DNA of 13,265 bases from an uncultured Dorea sp. (GCA_910587575.1 CAJULU010000013.1:1-13265), one strand, 5' to 3'; shown: positions 6,797 through 13,265, numbered from the stretch's first letter. A program made the numbers and translations. The notes: a model not told the origin generated them from the sequence alone.

Positions 6797-7366
6797 ATGA
6801 AGAAATACGAGGAAGAAAAGTATCAGTTTGAGCATATGAAGGATCAGATCTATCCATGGGTGAGGAAAGAGCTGGGGGATATTTCTGAAAAAGATACCCC
6901 CATCGTGTCATTTATCGGTGACTTAAGGATTATATTTGTTATAAAGCGGGATGAAGAATCATTTGAGGTTTTAAAGGACGATATGCTTCCGCATGGCTGT
7001 GACGTGGAGGCTTTGTATTATGCGTCCTGTGAGAATCTGGTAAGAGACGTGGAGTTTGTGATTGCCAATACCTGGTACGGCGGGTTTGCGATTCTGGCAG
7101 ACGGATGGCACGAGGTAAGTTCTCTGTGTTTTAAGCATATCTGGCAGATCTGTGTGGATAAACTGAAGGATGACCTGCTGATTATGGTGCCAACCAGAGA
7201 AACCGTACTGTTTGCCCCTGCCGCACAGAAAGAGGCCGTCATAAAGATGACAGAGCATGGGAAACAGGCATATATGCAGGCAGAAGACAAGGATAAGATC
7301 AGCAGAGGGCTGCTGATATTTTCAAAAGACAGAAAGGAACTGAGGACATATGAGGAACAAGATTAA
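6797..7366 (+). CDS. Uncharacterised soluble protein, first gene of the HAD-uppP operon
   Basis: I do not recognise this 189-residue protein with confidence. It has no signal peptide or membrane segment and is acidic, with alternating hydrophobic strands. Notable stretches are VSFIGDLRIIFVIKRDEES, NTWYGGFAILADGWHEVS and DDLLIMVPTRETVLFAPA. The last is reminiscent of DUF5688 or DUF1444 proteins, in which a line like 'DLYILPSS..EVLI' occurs late in the chain, but the similarity is weak. I chose ATG 6797 because GGCGGAAAG (6779-6787) lies upstream of it. ATG 6773 would add eight residues and has no good ribosome binding site. Its end overlaps the HAD gene by 17 nt, so the two are probably translationally coupled. 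Confidence 0.7.
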   Translation: MKKYEEEKYQFEHMKDQIYPWVRKELGDISEKDTPIVSFIGDLRIIFVIKRDEESFEVLKDDMLPHGCDVEALYYASCENLVRDVEFVIANTWYGGFAILADGWHEVSSLCFKHIWQICVDKLKDDLLIMVPTRETVLFAPAAQKEAVIKMTEHGKQAYMQAEDKDKISRGLLIFSKDRKELRTYEEQD

Positions 7367-8180
7367 GCTGATCGGAGCTGATCTGGACGGAACGCTTCTT
7401 ACCACGCAGAAAAAGCTGACTTCCTATACGCAGGAAGTGCTGGAGCGTGCCGTGAAACAGGGAATTGAAGTAATGCCGGCGACTGGAAGGCCGTGGAGCG
7501 GCATCCCGGAGGAACTGGTAAGGTTCCCCGGATTCCGGTATGCGGTTACGGCAAACGGAGGAAGAGTCGTAGATATCAGGACGGGAGAACCTTTATTTGA
7601 AGAACTGGTTTCCGTGGAGGCAGCCAGAGAGGTTCTTAAGGTTCTGGAGCGTTATGACTGTCTGCGGGAGATTTATTATGATGGAATCGGGTATGCGCCG
7701 GCTGACGGGCTGAAGGACATAGAACGATACATGGATGAGCCGCCTATGGCAGAGTATATCACAAAGACGAGGGTTCCGGTGCCGGACATCCGGGCGAAGT
7801 TCGAGGAGGAGAACCGGGGTGCTGATAAGGTGCAGGGACTGTTCGTTACGCTGGAAGACCGGAATGCGGCGGTCGAAGAGCTGCGTTTCGTTTCCGGGAT
7901 TGAGATCACCGGTGCACTGAAGATGAATATCGAGGTGAATGCAGCAGGGGTGAATAAGGGAAAGGCCCTGATTAGGCTCGGAAAGCTCCTGGGAATCAGC
8001 CGGGAGGAGATCATGGCTTTCGGGGATGGCGCAAATGATCTGGATATGATGAAAGAAGTGGGAACCGGAGTCGCCATGAGCAATGGGAAAGAAGAGATCA
8101 AAGAAGCGGCAGATTATATTGCGGCCTCCAATGATGAAGACGGGGTGGCCAGGTTCCTGGAAGAATATGTACTGAGATAA
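7350..8180 (+). CDS. Cof-type HAD-family phosphatase
   Basis: This is a cytoplasmic Mg2+-dependent phosphatase of the HAD superfamily, Cof/YidA type (C2B cap), which usually acts on sugar phosphates or nucleotide-like phosphates. All four HAD motifs are present. Motif I is DLDGT with nucleophile D11 and acid/base D13. Motif II is T45 in ATGRP. Motif III is K203 in NKGKA. Motif IV is GDGAND (225-230), with D226 and D230 binding Mg2+. The cap lies between about residues 82 and 190. The 276-residue length is typical. The start overlaps the preceding gene by 17 nt, and AAAGGAA (7333-7339) or GAGGA (7342-7346) can act as ribosome binding site. The substrate cannot be predicted from sequence. Co-transcription with uppP suggests, weakly, an envelope-related phosphate substrate. 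Confidence 0.92.
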   Translation: MRNKIKLIGADLDGTLLTTQKKLTSYTQEVLERAVKQGIEVMPATGRPWSGIPEELVRFPGFRYAVTANGGRVVDIRTGEPLFEELVSVEAAREVLKVLERYDCLREIYYDGIGYAPADGLKDIERYMDEPPMAEYITKTRVPVPDIRAKFEEENRGADKVQGLFVTLEDRNAAVEELRFVSGIEITGALKMNIEVNAAGVNKGKALIRLGKLLGISREEIMAFGDGANDLDMMKEVGTGVAMSNGKEEIKEAADYIAASNDEDGVARFLEEYVLR

Positions 8181-8234
8181 CTGTTTTCAGATAATTGCCG
8201 ATGAGCAGGCCGCAAATAAAGGAGGGGATAAGAG

Positions 8235-9062
8235 ATGTTAGATATTGTGAAAGTAATTATTCTTGGAATCGTTGAAGGAATTACCGAATGGCTTCCGGTC
8301 AGCAGTACGGGGCATCTGATTTTAGTAGGGGATCTGTTAAAACCGACCATGAGCGATGCATTTATGGAGATGTTCAACGTGGTAATCCAGCTGGGAGCGA
8401 TCCTGGCAGTGGTGGTATTGTATTTTAACAGGCTGAATCCCTTTTCCCCGAGAAAGACGGAGAAACAGAAGATGCTTACCTGGCAGATGTGGATCAAGGT
8501 CGTCATCGCATCCGTGCCGGCGGCGTTAATCGGCCTGCCCTTCAATGATCTTCTGGATAAACTTTTCTATAAGCCGCTTCCTGTCGCAGTCATGCTGATT
8601 GTCTACGGCGTGCTTTTTATTGTGGTAGAAAACCGTAATTACGGACGCAGGCCGTCTGTGCGGCGGATTTCAGAGCTGACGGTCCCCATGCTTCTGATCA
8701 TCGGGGTGTTTCAGATGCTTGCCTTAATTCCGGGAACATCCAGATCCGGTGCGACCATCGTAGGGGCGCTGCTGATCGGTATTTCACGGGAGGTGGCAAC
8801 AGAGTTTACATTCTTCCTTGCCATCCCGGCCATGTTCGGAGCAAGCCTTCTGAAGATTGTGAAGTTTGGATTTGATTTTACCAGCAAGGAATTAAGCCTG
8901 TTGATCTTAGGATGCGTGGTTTCCTTCGGTGTGTCTGTTGCAGCAATCCGTTTCTTAATAGGATATATTAAGAAACATGATTTTAAAATCTTCGGATATT
9001 ACCGGATCATTCTTGGCGGCGTGATCGTGGCAGTGACCCTGGTTCAGATGCTGCTTGCGTAA
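8235..9062 (+). CDS. uppP: Undecaprenyl-diphosphatase
   Basis: This integral membrane enzyme dephosphorylates undecaprenyl diphosphate so that the lipid carrier can be reused for peptidoglycan and other wall polymers. High expression of the family gives bacitracin tolerance. The first signature, GIVEGITEWLPVSSTGH (11-27), supplies E14 and E18. The second, PGTSRSGAT (166-174), supplies R170. Both are intact. The rest is hydrophobic, with about eight membrane segments, and the 275-residue length is normal. GGAGGGG (8221-8227) lies 7 nt before ATG 8235. It follows the HAD gene by 54 nt with no terminator seen in the gap, and an intrinsic terminator lies 20 nt after the stop. Confidence 0.97.
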   Translation: MLDIVKVIILGIVEGITEWLPVSSTGHLILVGDLLKPTMSDAFMEMFNVVIQLGAILAVVVLYFNRLNPFSPRKTEKQKMLTWQMWIKVVIASVPAALIGLPFNDLLDKLFYKPLPVAVMLIVYGVLFIVVENRNYGRRPSVRRISELTVPMLLIIGVFQMLALIPGTSRSGATIVGALLIGISREVATEFTFFLAIPAMFGASLLKIVKFGFDFTSKELSLLILGCVVSFGVSVAAIRFLIGYIKKHDFKIFGYYRIILGGVIVAVTLVQMLLA

Positions 9063-9081
9063 ATATGGAACAGAATCTTCC

Positions 9082-9108
9082 CCCCTCTGTATACAGAGGG
9101 GATTTTTT
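9082..9108 (+). terminator. Intrinsic terminator after uppP
   Basis: CCCCTCTGTATACAGAGGGG (9082-9101) is a perfect 20-nt palindrome followed by A and six T (9103-9108). It separates uppP from the ABC importer operon. Confidence 0.92.
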
Positions 9109-9121
9109 CGTGAAAATATGC

Positions 9122-9149
9122 TTGCTTTTTTCCCGTAAAGTGGTAAAAT
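9122..9149 (+). promoter_or_regulatory. Promoter of the amino acid ABC importer operon
   Basis: TTGCTT (9122-9127), a 16-nt spacer and TAAAAT (9144-9149) with an extended TGG element (9141-9143). The predicted start is near 9156, at the edge of the palindrome that follows. Confidence 0.65.
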
Positions 9150-9156
9150 ACAAGAT

Positions 9157-9172
9157 GTGCATTTTTATGCAC
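9157..9172. promoter_or_regulatory. Palindrome at the predicted transcription start, candidate operator or 5' hairpin
   Basis: GTGCAT-TTTT-ATGCAC is a perfect inverted repeat placed at about +1 to +17 of the importer transcript. Its spacing and A/T centre recall ArgR/AhrC half-sites (TGnAT-4-ATnCA). As RNA it would be a 6-bp hairpin with a U4 loop at the 5' end. Which role applies is not known. Confidence 0.4.
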
Positions 9173-9204
9173 GAAAACTTATAAAAAATGGGAGGAAACG
9201 GAAA

Positions 9205-10110
9205 GTGAAATTTAAGAAGATTACCAGTATATTATTAACGGCAGTATGTGTGATGTCTCTGGCTGCGTGCGGCTCCAAAGGGGATTCTGAGAGCGGCTCC
9301 GGAAGTGATTCCAAAGGCGGGGAGGATGCGGGCTCTTCTGCGTCTGGGGCGAAGGTCATTGACATTGACCTGACGGAGGAAGAATATGCGTTCGGCGTGG
9401 ACAAGACCCAGCCGGAATTACTGGAACAGGTAAATGCTTTCGTGGGAAAGATCAAAGAGGACGGAACTCTGGAAGAGATCTGTGATAAGTATTTCGGTGA
9501 CGGGGAGCCGGCGGCCGTAGAATCGGCTGAACTGGATACTTCCAAGGATCAGCTTGTAGTTGCCACCAATGCGGCGTTTGAGCCTTTTGAGTATACCAAG
9601 GGTGAGAGCTACTATGGAATCGACATGGAGATTGCATCTATGCTTGCAGAAGAACTGAACAAGGAACTGGTGATCCAGAACATGGATTTTGAGGCCGTCT
9701 GTCTGTCCGTCAGCCAGCAGAAATGCGATATTGCAATGGCAGGTCTTACCATCAATGAGGAGAGGGAAGAATATGTGACATTTACGGATTCCTACTATTC
9801 TGCATCACAGAGGCTTATCGTTCCGGACAGCGACACCGATTTTGATGACTGCGCAGATGCAGATGCGGTTGCAGAACTTCTCGGTAAACTGAGCGAGTCT
9901 GATACCATCGGCGTACAGGCAGGAACCACCGGACAGTATTATGTTGAGGGAGATGAAGACTGGGGATTTGACGGACTTCCGGCAGAATGCCAGACGTATA
10001 AGAGCGGTTCCCTGGCAGTACAGGATATGCTGAACGGAAATATTAAGTATGTGATTATTGATGCTGCGCCGGCGGCTGCCATTACAGAAGCAATCAATGA
10101 GATGCAGTAG
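9205..10110 (+). CDS. Amino acid ABC transporter substrate-binding lipoprotein, circularly permuted
   Basis: It is the membrane-anchored receptor of the importer. The start is GTG 9205, with GGAGG at 9191-9195. An ATG at 9157 in frame would put 16 extra residues before the signal peptide. The 301-residue product has a lipobox L19-A20-A21-C22 and a Ser/Gly/Asp tether to about residue 49. Residues 50-98 contain LTEEEYAFGV and VNAFVGKIKEDGTLEEICDKYFG, which in ordinary SBP_bac_3 proteins form the C-terminal end. After a linker (99-115) the usual N-terminal lobe begins at LVVATNAAFEPFEY (117-130). The second lobe follows (IGVQAGTTG, 235-243), and the protein stops soon after VIIDAAPAAAI (283-293). 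Ligand residues equivalent to HisJ Arg77 and Asp161 appear to be R187 and D286, indicating a functional binder of an alpha-amino acid. The exact ligand is unknown. Confidence 0.93.
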   Translation: MKFKKITSILLTAVCVMSLAACGSKGDSESGSGSDSKGGEDAGSSASGAKVIDIDLTEEEYAFGVDKTQPELLEQVNAFVGKIKEDGTLEEICDKYFGDGEPAAVESAELDTSKDQLVVATNAAFEPFEYTKGESYYGIDMEIASMLAEELNKELVIQNMDFEAVCLSVSQQKCDIAMAGLTINEEREEYVTFTDSYYSASQRLIVPDSDTDFDDCADADAVAELLGKLSESDTIGVQAGTTGQYYVEGDEDWGFDGLPAECQTYKSGSLAVQDMLNGNIKYVIIDAAPAAAITEAINEMQ

Positions 10111-10116
10111 GACTGG

Positions 10117-10136
10117 CAGGGAATGTGCGCTTCCTG
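10117..10136 (+). other. Weak intercistronic hairpin between binding protein and permease
   Basis: CAGGGA (10117-10122) can pair with TTCCTG (10131-10136) around an 8-nt loop, with one wobble. No T-run follows, so it is not a full terminator. Such hairpins often protect the more abundant binding-protein message, which is only a suggestion here. Confidence 0.25.
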
Positions 10137-10169
10137 GTGTGAGTTTCATGAGGTGGGAATCAGAAGATT

Positions 10170-10880
10170 ATGGGGAATTTTGATCAGAAAGTAAATAAAT
10201 TTTTAGAGATTTTCCTGGAAGAAGGCGGATATGTCAAGGTAATCGAAGGCCTGCAGAACACACTGCTGATCGCAGTGGCAGGTCTGATCATCGGTATCTT
10301 AATCGGTACGGTGATTGCGACTGTAAGGGTGCTGCCGAAGTATAAGCTGCTTCCAAGGATCCTGAACGGAATCTGCAGCTTCTACGTGGCTCTGTTCAGG
10401 GGAACGCCGATTGTAGTCCAGCTGCTTGTGTTCTATTATGTGCTGCTTCCCATCATTGGGTGGAAGATTACCGGGGTACAGGTCTCTATGCTGGTGTTCG
10501 GTCTGAACAGCGGAGCATACATATCCGAGATTATGAGAAGCGGAATCCAGTCTGTGGATCCGGGGCAGATGGAGGCGGGCCGTGCGGTGGGATTAAGTTT
10601 TGGCGTCAGTATGACTAAGATCGTCATTCCGCAGGCTGTCAAGAACATTCTTCCTACCCTGGGAAATGAGTTCATTTCTCTGATAAAGGAAACTTCTGTG
10701 GTAAGTTTCGTGGGAGCGGCGGATCTATATGTGGCATTTAATTATATCGGAAGCAATAGTTATGAGTTCATGGTTCCATATCTGGTGATGGCGCTGATCT
10801 ATATCGTGCTTGTACTGCTCATTTCGCTGCTTGTCAAATTGATGGAAAGGAGCTTAAAGAAGAGTGATAGACGTAATTAA
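10170..10880 (+). CDS. Polar amino acid ABC transporter permease (HisM/GlnP family)
   Basis: This is the transmembrane subunit of the importer, probably a homodimer because only one permease gene is present. Hydrophobic segments lie at about residues 29-52, 68-95, 103-120, 160-185 and 200-224. The family signature is seen as LFRGTPIVVQLLVFYY (75-90). The EAA cytoplasmic loop that docks on the ATPase is EAGRAVGLSFG with IPQA (135-156). The 236-residue length is typical of the HisMQ family. It lies 59 nt after the lipoprotein gene, and AGGTGGG (10151-10157) is a somewhat distant ribosome binding site. Its end overlaps the ATPase gene by 17 nt. Confidence 0.95.
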   Translation: MGNFDQKVNKFLEIFLEEGGYVKVIEGLQNTLLIAVAGLIIGILIGTVIATVRVLPKYKLLPRILNGICSFYVALFRGTPIVVQLLVFYYVLLPIIGWKITGVQVSMLVFGLNSGAYISEIMRSGIQSVDPGQMEAGRAVGLSFGVSMTKIVIPQAVKNILPTLGNEFISLIKETSVVSFVGAADLYVAFNYIGSNSYEFMVPYLVMALIYIVLVLLISLLVKLMERSLKKSDRRN

Positions 10881-11691
10881 TCTCAGAAAGAGCTTTGGAG
10901 ATATGGAGGTCCTAAAAGGAATCGACATTACCATCAATAAAGGTGACATTGTGGCTGTGATCGGGCCGTCCGGGTCGGGGAAGAGTACGTTCCTGCGCTG
11001 CCTGAACTGTATGGAGGATCCAAGCGGCGGCAGCATCGTGTTCAAGGGCGTTGATATTGCGGACATGAGCGTGGACATTAATGTACACCGCAGGCACATG
11101 GGGATGGTGTTCCAGCATTTTAATCTGTTTCACAATAAGACGGTGCTGCAGAACATCATGATGGCTCCGGTTTATCTCAGATGTCAGGATTTGAAAAAGG
11201 TTAGGAGGAAAAACAGCCTGACCCGGTTCGGGAATCTGTTCCGGAGCGGGAATAAGAAGGAACTGATTCCGGTTACGCAGACCAGTGAACAGATAAAGAA
11301 TGAAGTGAAGGAACAGGCCATGGCGCTGCTTCAGAGGATCGGACTGGAGGATAAGGCGGACGTCTATCCTTCTACCCTTTCCGGCGGACAGAAGCAGAGG
11401 ATTGCGATCGTCAGATCCCTGGCTATGGATCCGGATGTGATACTTTTTGACGAACCCACGTCAGCGCTGGATCCGGAGATGGTTGGCGAGGTGCTGGAAC
11501 TGATGAAGCAGCTTGCACGGGACGGCATGACCATGGTGGTGGTGACCCATGAGATGGGATTTGCCCGGGAAGTGGCGAACCGGGTGGTGTTCATGGATGA
11601 AGGACAGATCAAGGAAGAAGGGAGTCCGGAGGAATTCTTCGGGAATCCGAAGGAGCCGAGGCTTAAGGACTTCCTGTCAAAAATATTATAG
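10864..11691 (+). CDS. Polar amino acid ABC transporter ATP-binding protein with helical-domain insertion
   Basis: This is the ATPase subunit that powers the importer. The motifs are complete: Walker A GPSGSGKST (34-42), Q-loop Q84, signature LSGGQ (172-176), Walker B ILFDE (193-197), D-loop SALD (200-203) and H-loop H229. The length is 275 residues, against about 240-250 for GlnQ/HisP relatives. The excess is a basic stretch at about residues 106-143, rich in Lys and Arg (KKVRRK at 111-116), between the Q-loop and the signature in the helical subdomain. The start is GTG 10864, with AAGGAG at 10847-10852, 17 nt before the permease stop, so translation is probably coupled. A terminator follows within 15 nt, making it the last gene of the operon. 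Confidence 0.95.
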   Translation: MIDVINLRKSFGDMEVLKGIDITINKGDIVAVIGPSGSGKSTFLRCLNCMEDPSGGSIVFKGVDIADMSVDINVHRRHMGMVFQHFNLFHNKTVLQNIMMAPVYLRCQDLKKVRRKNSLTRFGNLFRSGNKKELIPVTQTSEQIKNEVKEQAMALLQRIGLEDKADVYPSTLSGGQKQRIAIVRSLAMDPDVILFDEPTSALDPEMVGEVLELMKQLARDGMTMVVVTHEMGFAREVANRVVFMDEGQIKEEGSPEEFFGNPKEPRLKDFLSKIL

Positions 11692-11703
11692 AGTTTACGA
11701 AAG

Positions 11704-11750
11704 CAGGGCTGCCGGGAGAGGAATGATCTCCAAAGGCAGCCTTGTTTCTT
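11704..11750 (+). terminator. Intrinsic terminator of the ABC importer operon
   Basis: CAGGGCTGCC (11704-11713) pairs with GGCAGCCTTG (11735-11744) with one wobble. An inner GGAGA/TCTCC stem (11715-11719 and 11727-11731) continues the hairpin. A T-rich tail, TTGTTTCTT, follows from 11742. Confidence 0.8.
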
Positions 11751-11790
11751 CCTGTTTTTGGTAATATTTTCTAAAAATAGGTCTGATACA

Positions 11791-11819
11791 TTGACTTTTT
11801 TGTTTATTCAGTCTATATT
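11791..11819 (+). promoter_or_regulatory. Promoter of the ECF-S/GGDEF gene
   Basis: TTGACT (11791-11796), a 17-nt spacer and TATATT (11814-11819), a near-consensus sigma-A promoter. The predicted start near 11826 leaves a leader of about 65 nt. An imperfect hairpin, GCATTGTC (11846-11853) with GACATTGC (11863-11870), lies in that leader. No known riboswitch motif was recognised. Confidence 0.7.
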
Positions 11820-11890
11820 TAAGATTAACAGTGGATGAGGTATGGGCATTGTCAATGGGATGGACATTGCGGATCAGAGGGGGATATTTG

Positions 11891-13265
11891 ATGAAAACGA
11901 AAAAAGGGCTTTGGGGGGCTTCCTGTTTTGACCGTTATTTTTTCTGGTCTCTGATTGCGGTTGAACTTCTCATGTCATTTACATTTCTGGGGTATATCCA
12001 TATACCGCCGATTTCTGTTACTACGGCGTACATTCCGATCCTGGCGGCAGGCTGTCTGTTTGGTCCGGCACAGTCGGTGCTGATGGGACTGATTTTTGGA
12101 ATTGCCAGTATGTTTAAAGCGTCGGCTTCTTATGTGCTGCCGGGGGATGCCGTGTTTTCTCCTTTTATAAGCGGAGCTCCGGCTGGCAGCCTTTTACTCA
12201 GTGTGGGGACAAGGGCGCTGTTCGGTCTGGTGATCGGGATTGCGTTTCAGTTTGCGAGGAAACGGGGGAATGACCGGCTGTGGATCGGGGCGGTTTCTGC
12301 AATTGCGCCCAAGGTGCATTCGTTTCTTGTGTATACCTCTATGGGGATTCTGTTTCCAGGACTGGGATATCGGTATGATACGGCGCTTCACTGGAAACTG
12401 GATGATACGGTGTTTGCGGCTGTCTGTGTCATCATCGTTGAATTATTATGGGCAGTTTACCAGAGTGAAACCATGCAGAATATTAAGTTCTGTATGGATC
12501 AGTCCATGGAGAATCCCTATGTGTCGGGAAAGATGAACTGGTTTTTTGCTGCATTTGAATTCTTTCTGTTCTGTATGGCGGTCTGTGCGGCAGACTATTT
12601 TTCTGAAAGGGAATCTTATATGCTTAAGCAACACGGAATCGGGGTAACGAAGCAGATTTCTATGGACCTTATGCATCTGCAGATACAGTTTCTGGTGGCA
12701 TCTGTGGCTTTGAACCTAATTTCGGTAGTTCTTCTGATTTCTATTTATAAATATATGGCGTATAAAGAGTACCAGGGTGAGATAGATGAACTGACTGGCA
12801 TCATGGGGAGAAGGATGTTTCTTTTCTATTGCGGGAAAGTGCAGAAGGAGAAGGGGGCAGAGGAGGACAGAACGGGCTGGTTTTTATTTGTGGACGTGGA
12901 CTATTTTAAAAGGATTAATGATACCTTCGGGCATGGAGTCGGGGATACGATTCTGAGCGGGATGGCGCTGACTCTCCGTGATATTTTCGGGGATGACGGA
13001 AAAGTGGGAAGAATCGGCGGGGATGAATTCGCCTTGATGATTGAGAGAAAGATGACGGAGCAGGAGTTAGGGCAGAGGCTGGAAAAGTTTCTTGAGGTGA
13101 TTTCCGGCCTGCTGCCCGACCATAAGGTAAGCTGCAGTATCGGTGCGTATCAGTTCGTTTTTCCACAGAATGTGAAACATCTGCTGACTGAGACGGATGA
13201 TCTGTTATACAAAGCGAAAGAAAAGGGAAGGGCCTGTTATGTGACGAGGGCATGGGGCTCATTAT
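11891..13265 (+). CDS. Membrane diguanylate cyclase with ECF-transporter S-component-like N-terminus (partial at window end)
   Basis: The frame is open from ATG 11891 (AGAGGGGG at 11876-11883, 7 nt upstream) to the window edge, giving 458 residues with no stop. Residues 18-190 contain about six membrane segments and the stretch IPPISVTTAYIPILAAGCLFGP (38-59), followed by GLIFGIASMFKA, FSPFISG and TRALFGLVIGI. This pattern is typical of ECF transporter S components. Two more membrane segments (about 214-235 and 266-288) bracket a loop of about 30 residues. A GGDEF domain follows: DELTGIMGRR (299-308), FVDVDYFKRIND (333-344), FGHGVGD (346-352), RIGGDEF (374-380) and LYKAKEKGR (439-447). Metal-binding D335 and the GGDEF motif are intact, so it should make c-di-GMP. 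The inhibitory RxxD I-site is absent: GDDG stands at 367-370. Only a few C-terminal residues are probably missing. Ligand sensing by the N-terminus is inference. Confidence 0.85.
   Translation, partial: MKTKKGLWGASCFDRYFFWSLIAVELLMSFTFLGYIHIPPISVTTAYIPILAAGCLFGPAQSVLMGLIFGIASMFKASASYVLPGDAVFSPFISGAPAGSLLLSVGTRALFGLVIGIAFQFARKRGNDRLWIGAVSAIAPKVHSFLVYTSMGILFPGLGYRYDTALHWKLDDTVFAAVCVIIVELLWAVYQSETMQNIKFCMDQSMENPYVSGKMNWFFAAFEFFLFCMAVCAADYFSERESYMLKQHGIGVTKQISMDLMHLQIQFLVASVALNLISVVLLISIYKYMAYKEYQGEIDELTGIMGRRMFLFYCGKVQKEKGAEEDRTGWFLFVDVDYFKRINDTFGHGVGDTILSGMALTLRDIFGDDGKVGRIGGDEFALMIERKMTEQELGQRLEKFLEVISGLLPDHKVSCSIGAYQFVFPQNVKHLLTETDDLLYKAKEKGRACYVTRAWGSL

Noticed and set aside
9157..9204. Upstream ATG start adding 16 residues to the binding lipoprotein
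   Set aside because: It lies in the palindrome at the predicted transcription start, lacks a ribosome binding site and would bury the signal peptide. GTG 9205 has a good GGAGG and gives a standard lipoprotein signal.
9205..10110. Truncated or frameshifted binding protein rather than a permuted one
   Set aside because: The missing C-terminal segment is present, intact and in frame at the N-terminus, ligand residues are kept, and no remnant of the segment follows the stop. Decay does not explain this order.
11826..11890. c-di-GMP or other riboswitch in the leader of the GGDEF gene
   Set aside because: The leader is only about 65 nt and holds one imperfect 8-bp hairpin. No conserved riboswitch core was recognised.
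12240..12536. 98-codon plus-strand open frame near the window end
   Set aside because: It lies in another frame within the continuous ECF-S/GGDEF reading frame, which has a promoter, ribosome binding site and clear domains.

Overview
The window looks like a chromosomal segment of an anaerobic, low-to-mid GC Clostridia, most likely a Lachnospiraceae gut bacterium. The reasons are the order rpsD (last codons only)-rpoA-rplQ, an L17 protein with a long internal insertion, an [FeFe] hydrogenase paired with a GltD-like flavoprotein, strong AGGAGG-type ribosome binding sites and sigma-A-like promoters. This assignment is an inference from gene content, not from a database search.

Layout. (1) Positions 1-1696 are the end of the ribosomal/alpha operon (rpsD tail, rpoA, rplQ), closed by a clear intrinsic terminator. 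(2) Positions 1748-5436 are a two-gene hydrogen-metabolism operon: a fused NuoF-tail/GltD-like iron-sulfur flavoprotein that overlaps by 7 nt a 577-residue multi-cluster [FeFe] hydrogenase. A near-consensus promoter and a direct repeat precede it. (3) A 45-nt interrupted palindrome separates this operon from a convergent secreted cell-wall hydrolase (PcsB-like coiled coil plus SleB-type domain) on the minus strand. (4) Overlapping divergent promoters at 6709-6750 serve the hydrolase and a rightward operon of an unrecognised soluble protein, a Cof-type HAD phosphatase and uppP, ended by a perfect 10-bp-stem terminator. (5) Positions 9122-11750 are a polar amino acid ABC importer operon: lipoprotein, permease and ATPase. 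(6) From 11791 to the window edge there is a membrane protein whose N-terminal half resembles an ECF-transporter S component and whose C-terminal half is a GGDEF diguanylate cyclase. It has no stop before the window ends.

The most notable observations are these. The ABC importer's binding lipoprotein appears to be a natural circular permutation: the segment that normally ends the family is at the N-terminus, and the protein stops where that segment should begin. The cognate ATPase carries an unusual basic insertion between Q-loop and signature. The ECF-S/GGDEF fusion suggests a vitamin- or small-molecule-sensing diguanylate cyclase. The hydrogenase partner keeps only the cluster-binding tail of NuoF and replaces the FMN/NADH module with a GltD/NfnL-like FAD/NAD(P)H module.

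Functionally the window mixes housekeeping (transcription, translation, undecaprenyl phosphate recycling, wall turnover), fermentative electron disposal as H2, amino acid uptake and c-di-GMP signalling. There is no sign of phage, insertion sequences, CRISPR, tRNA or rRNA genes.
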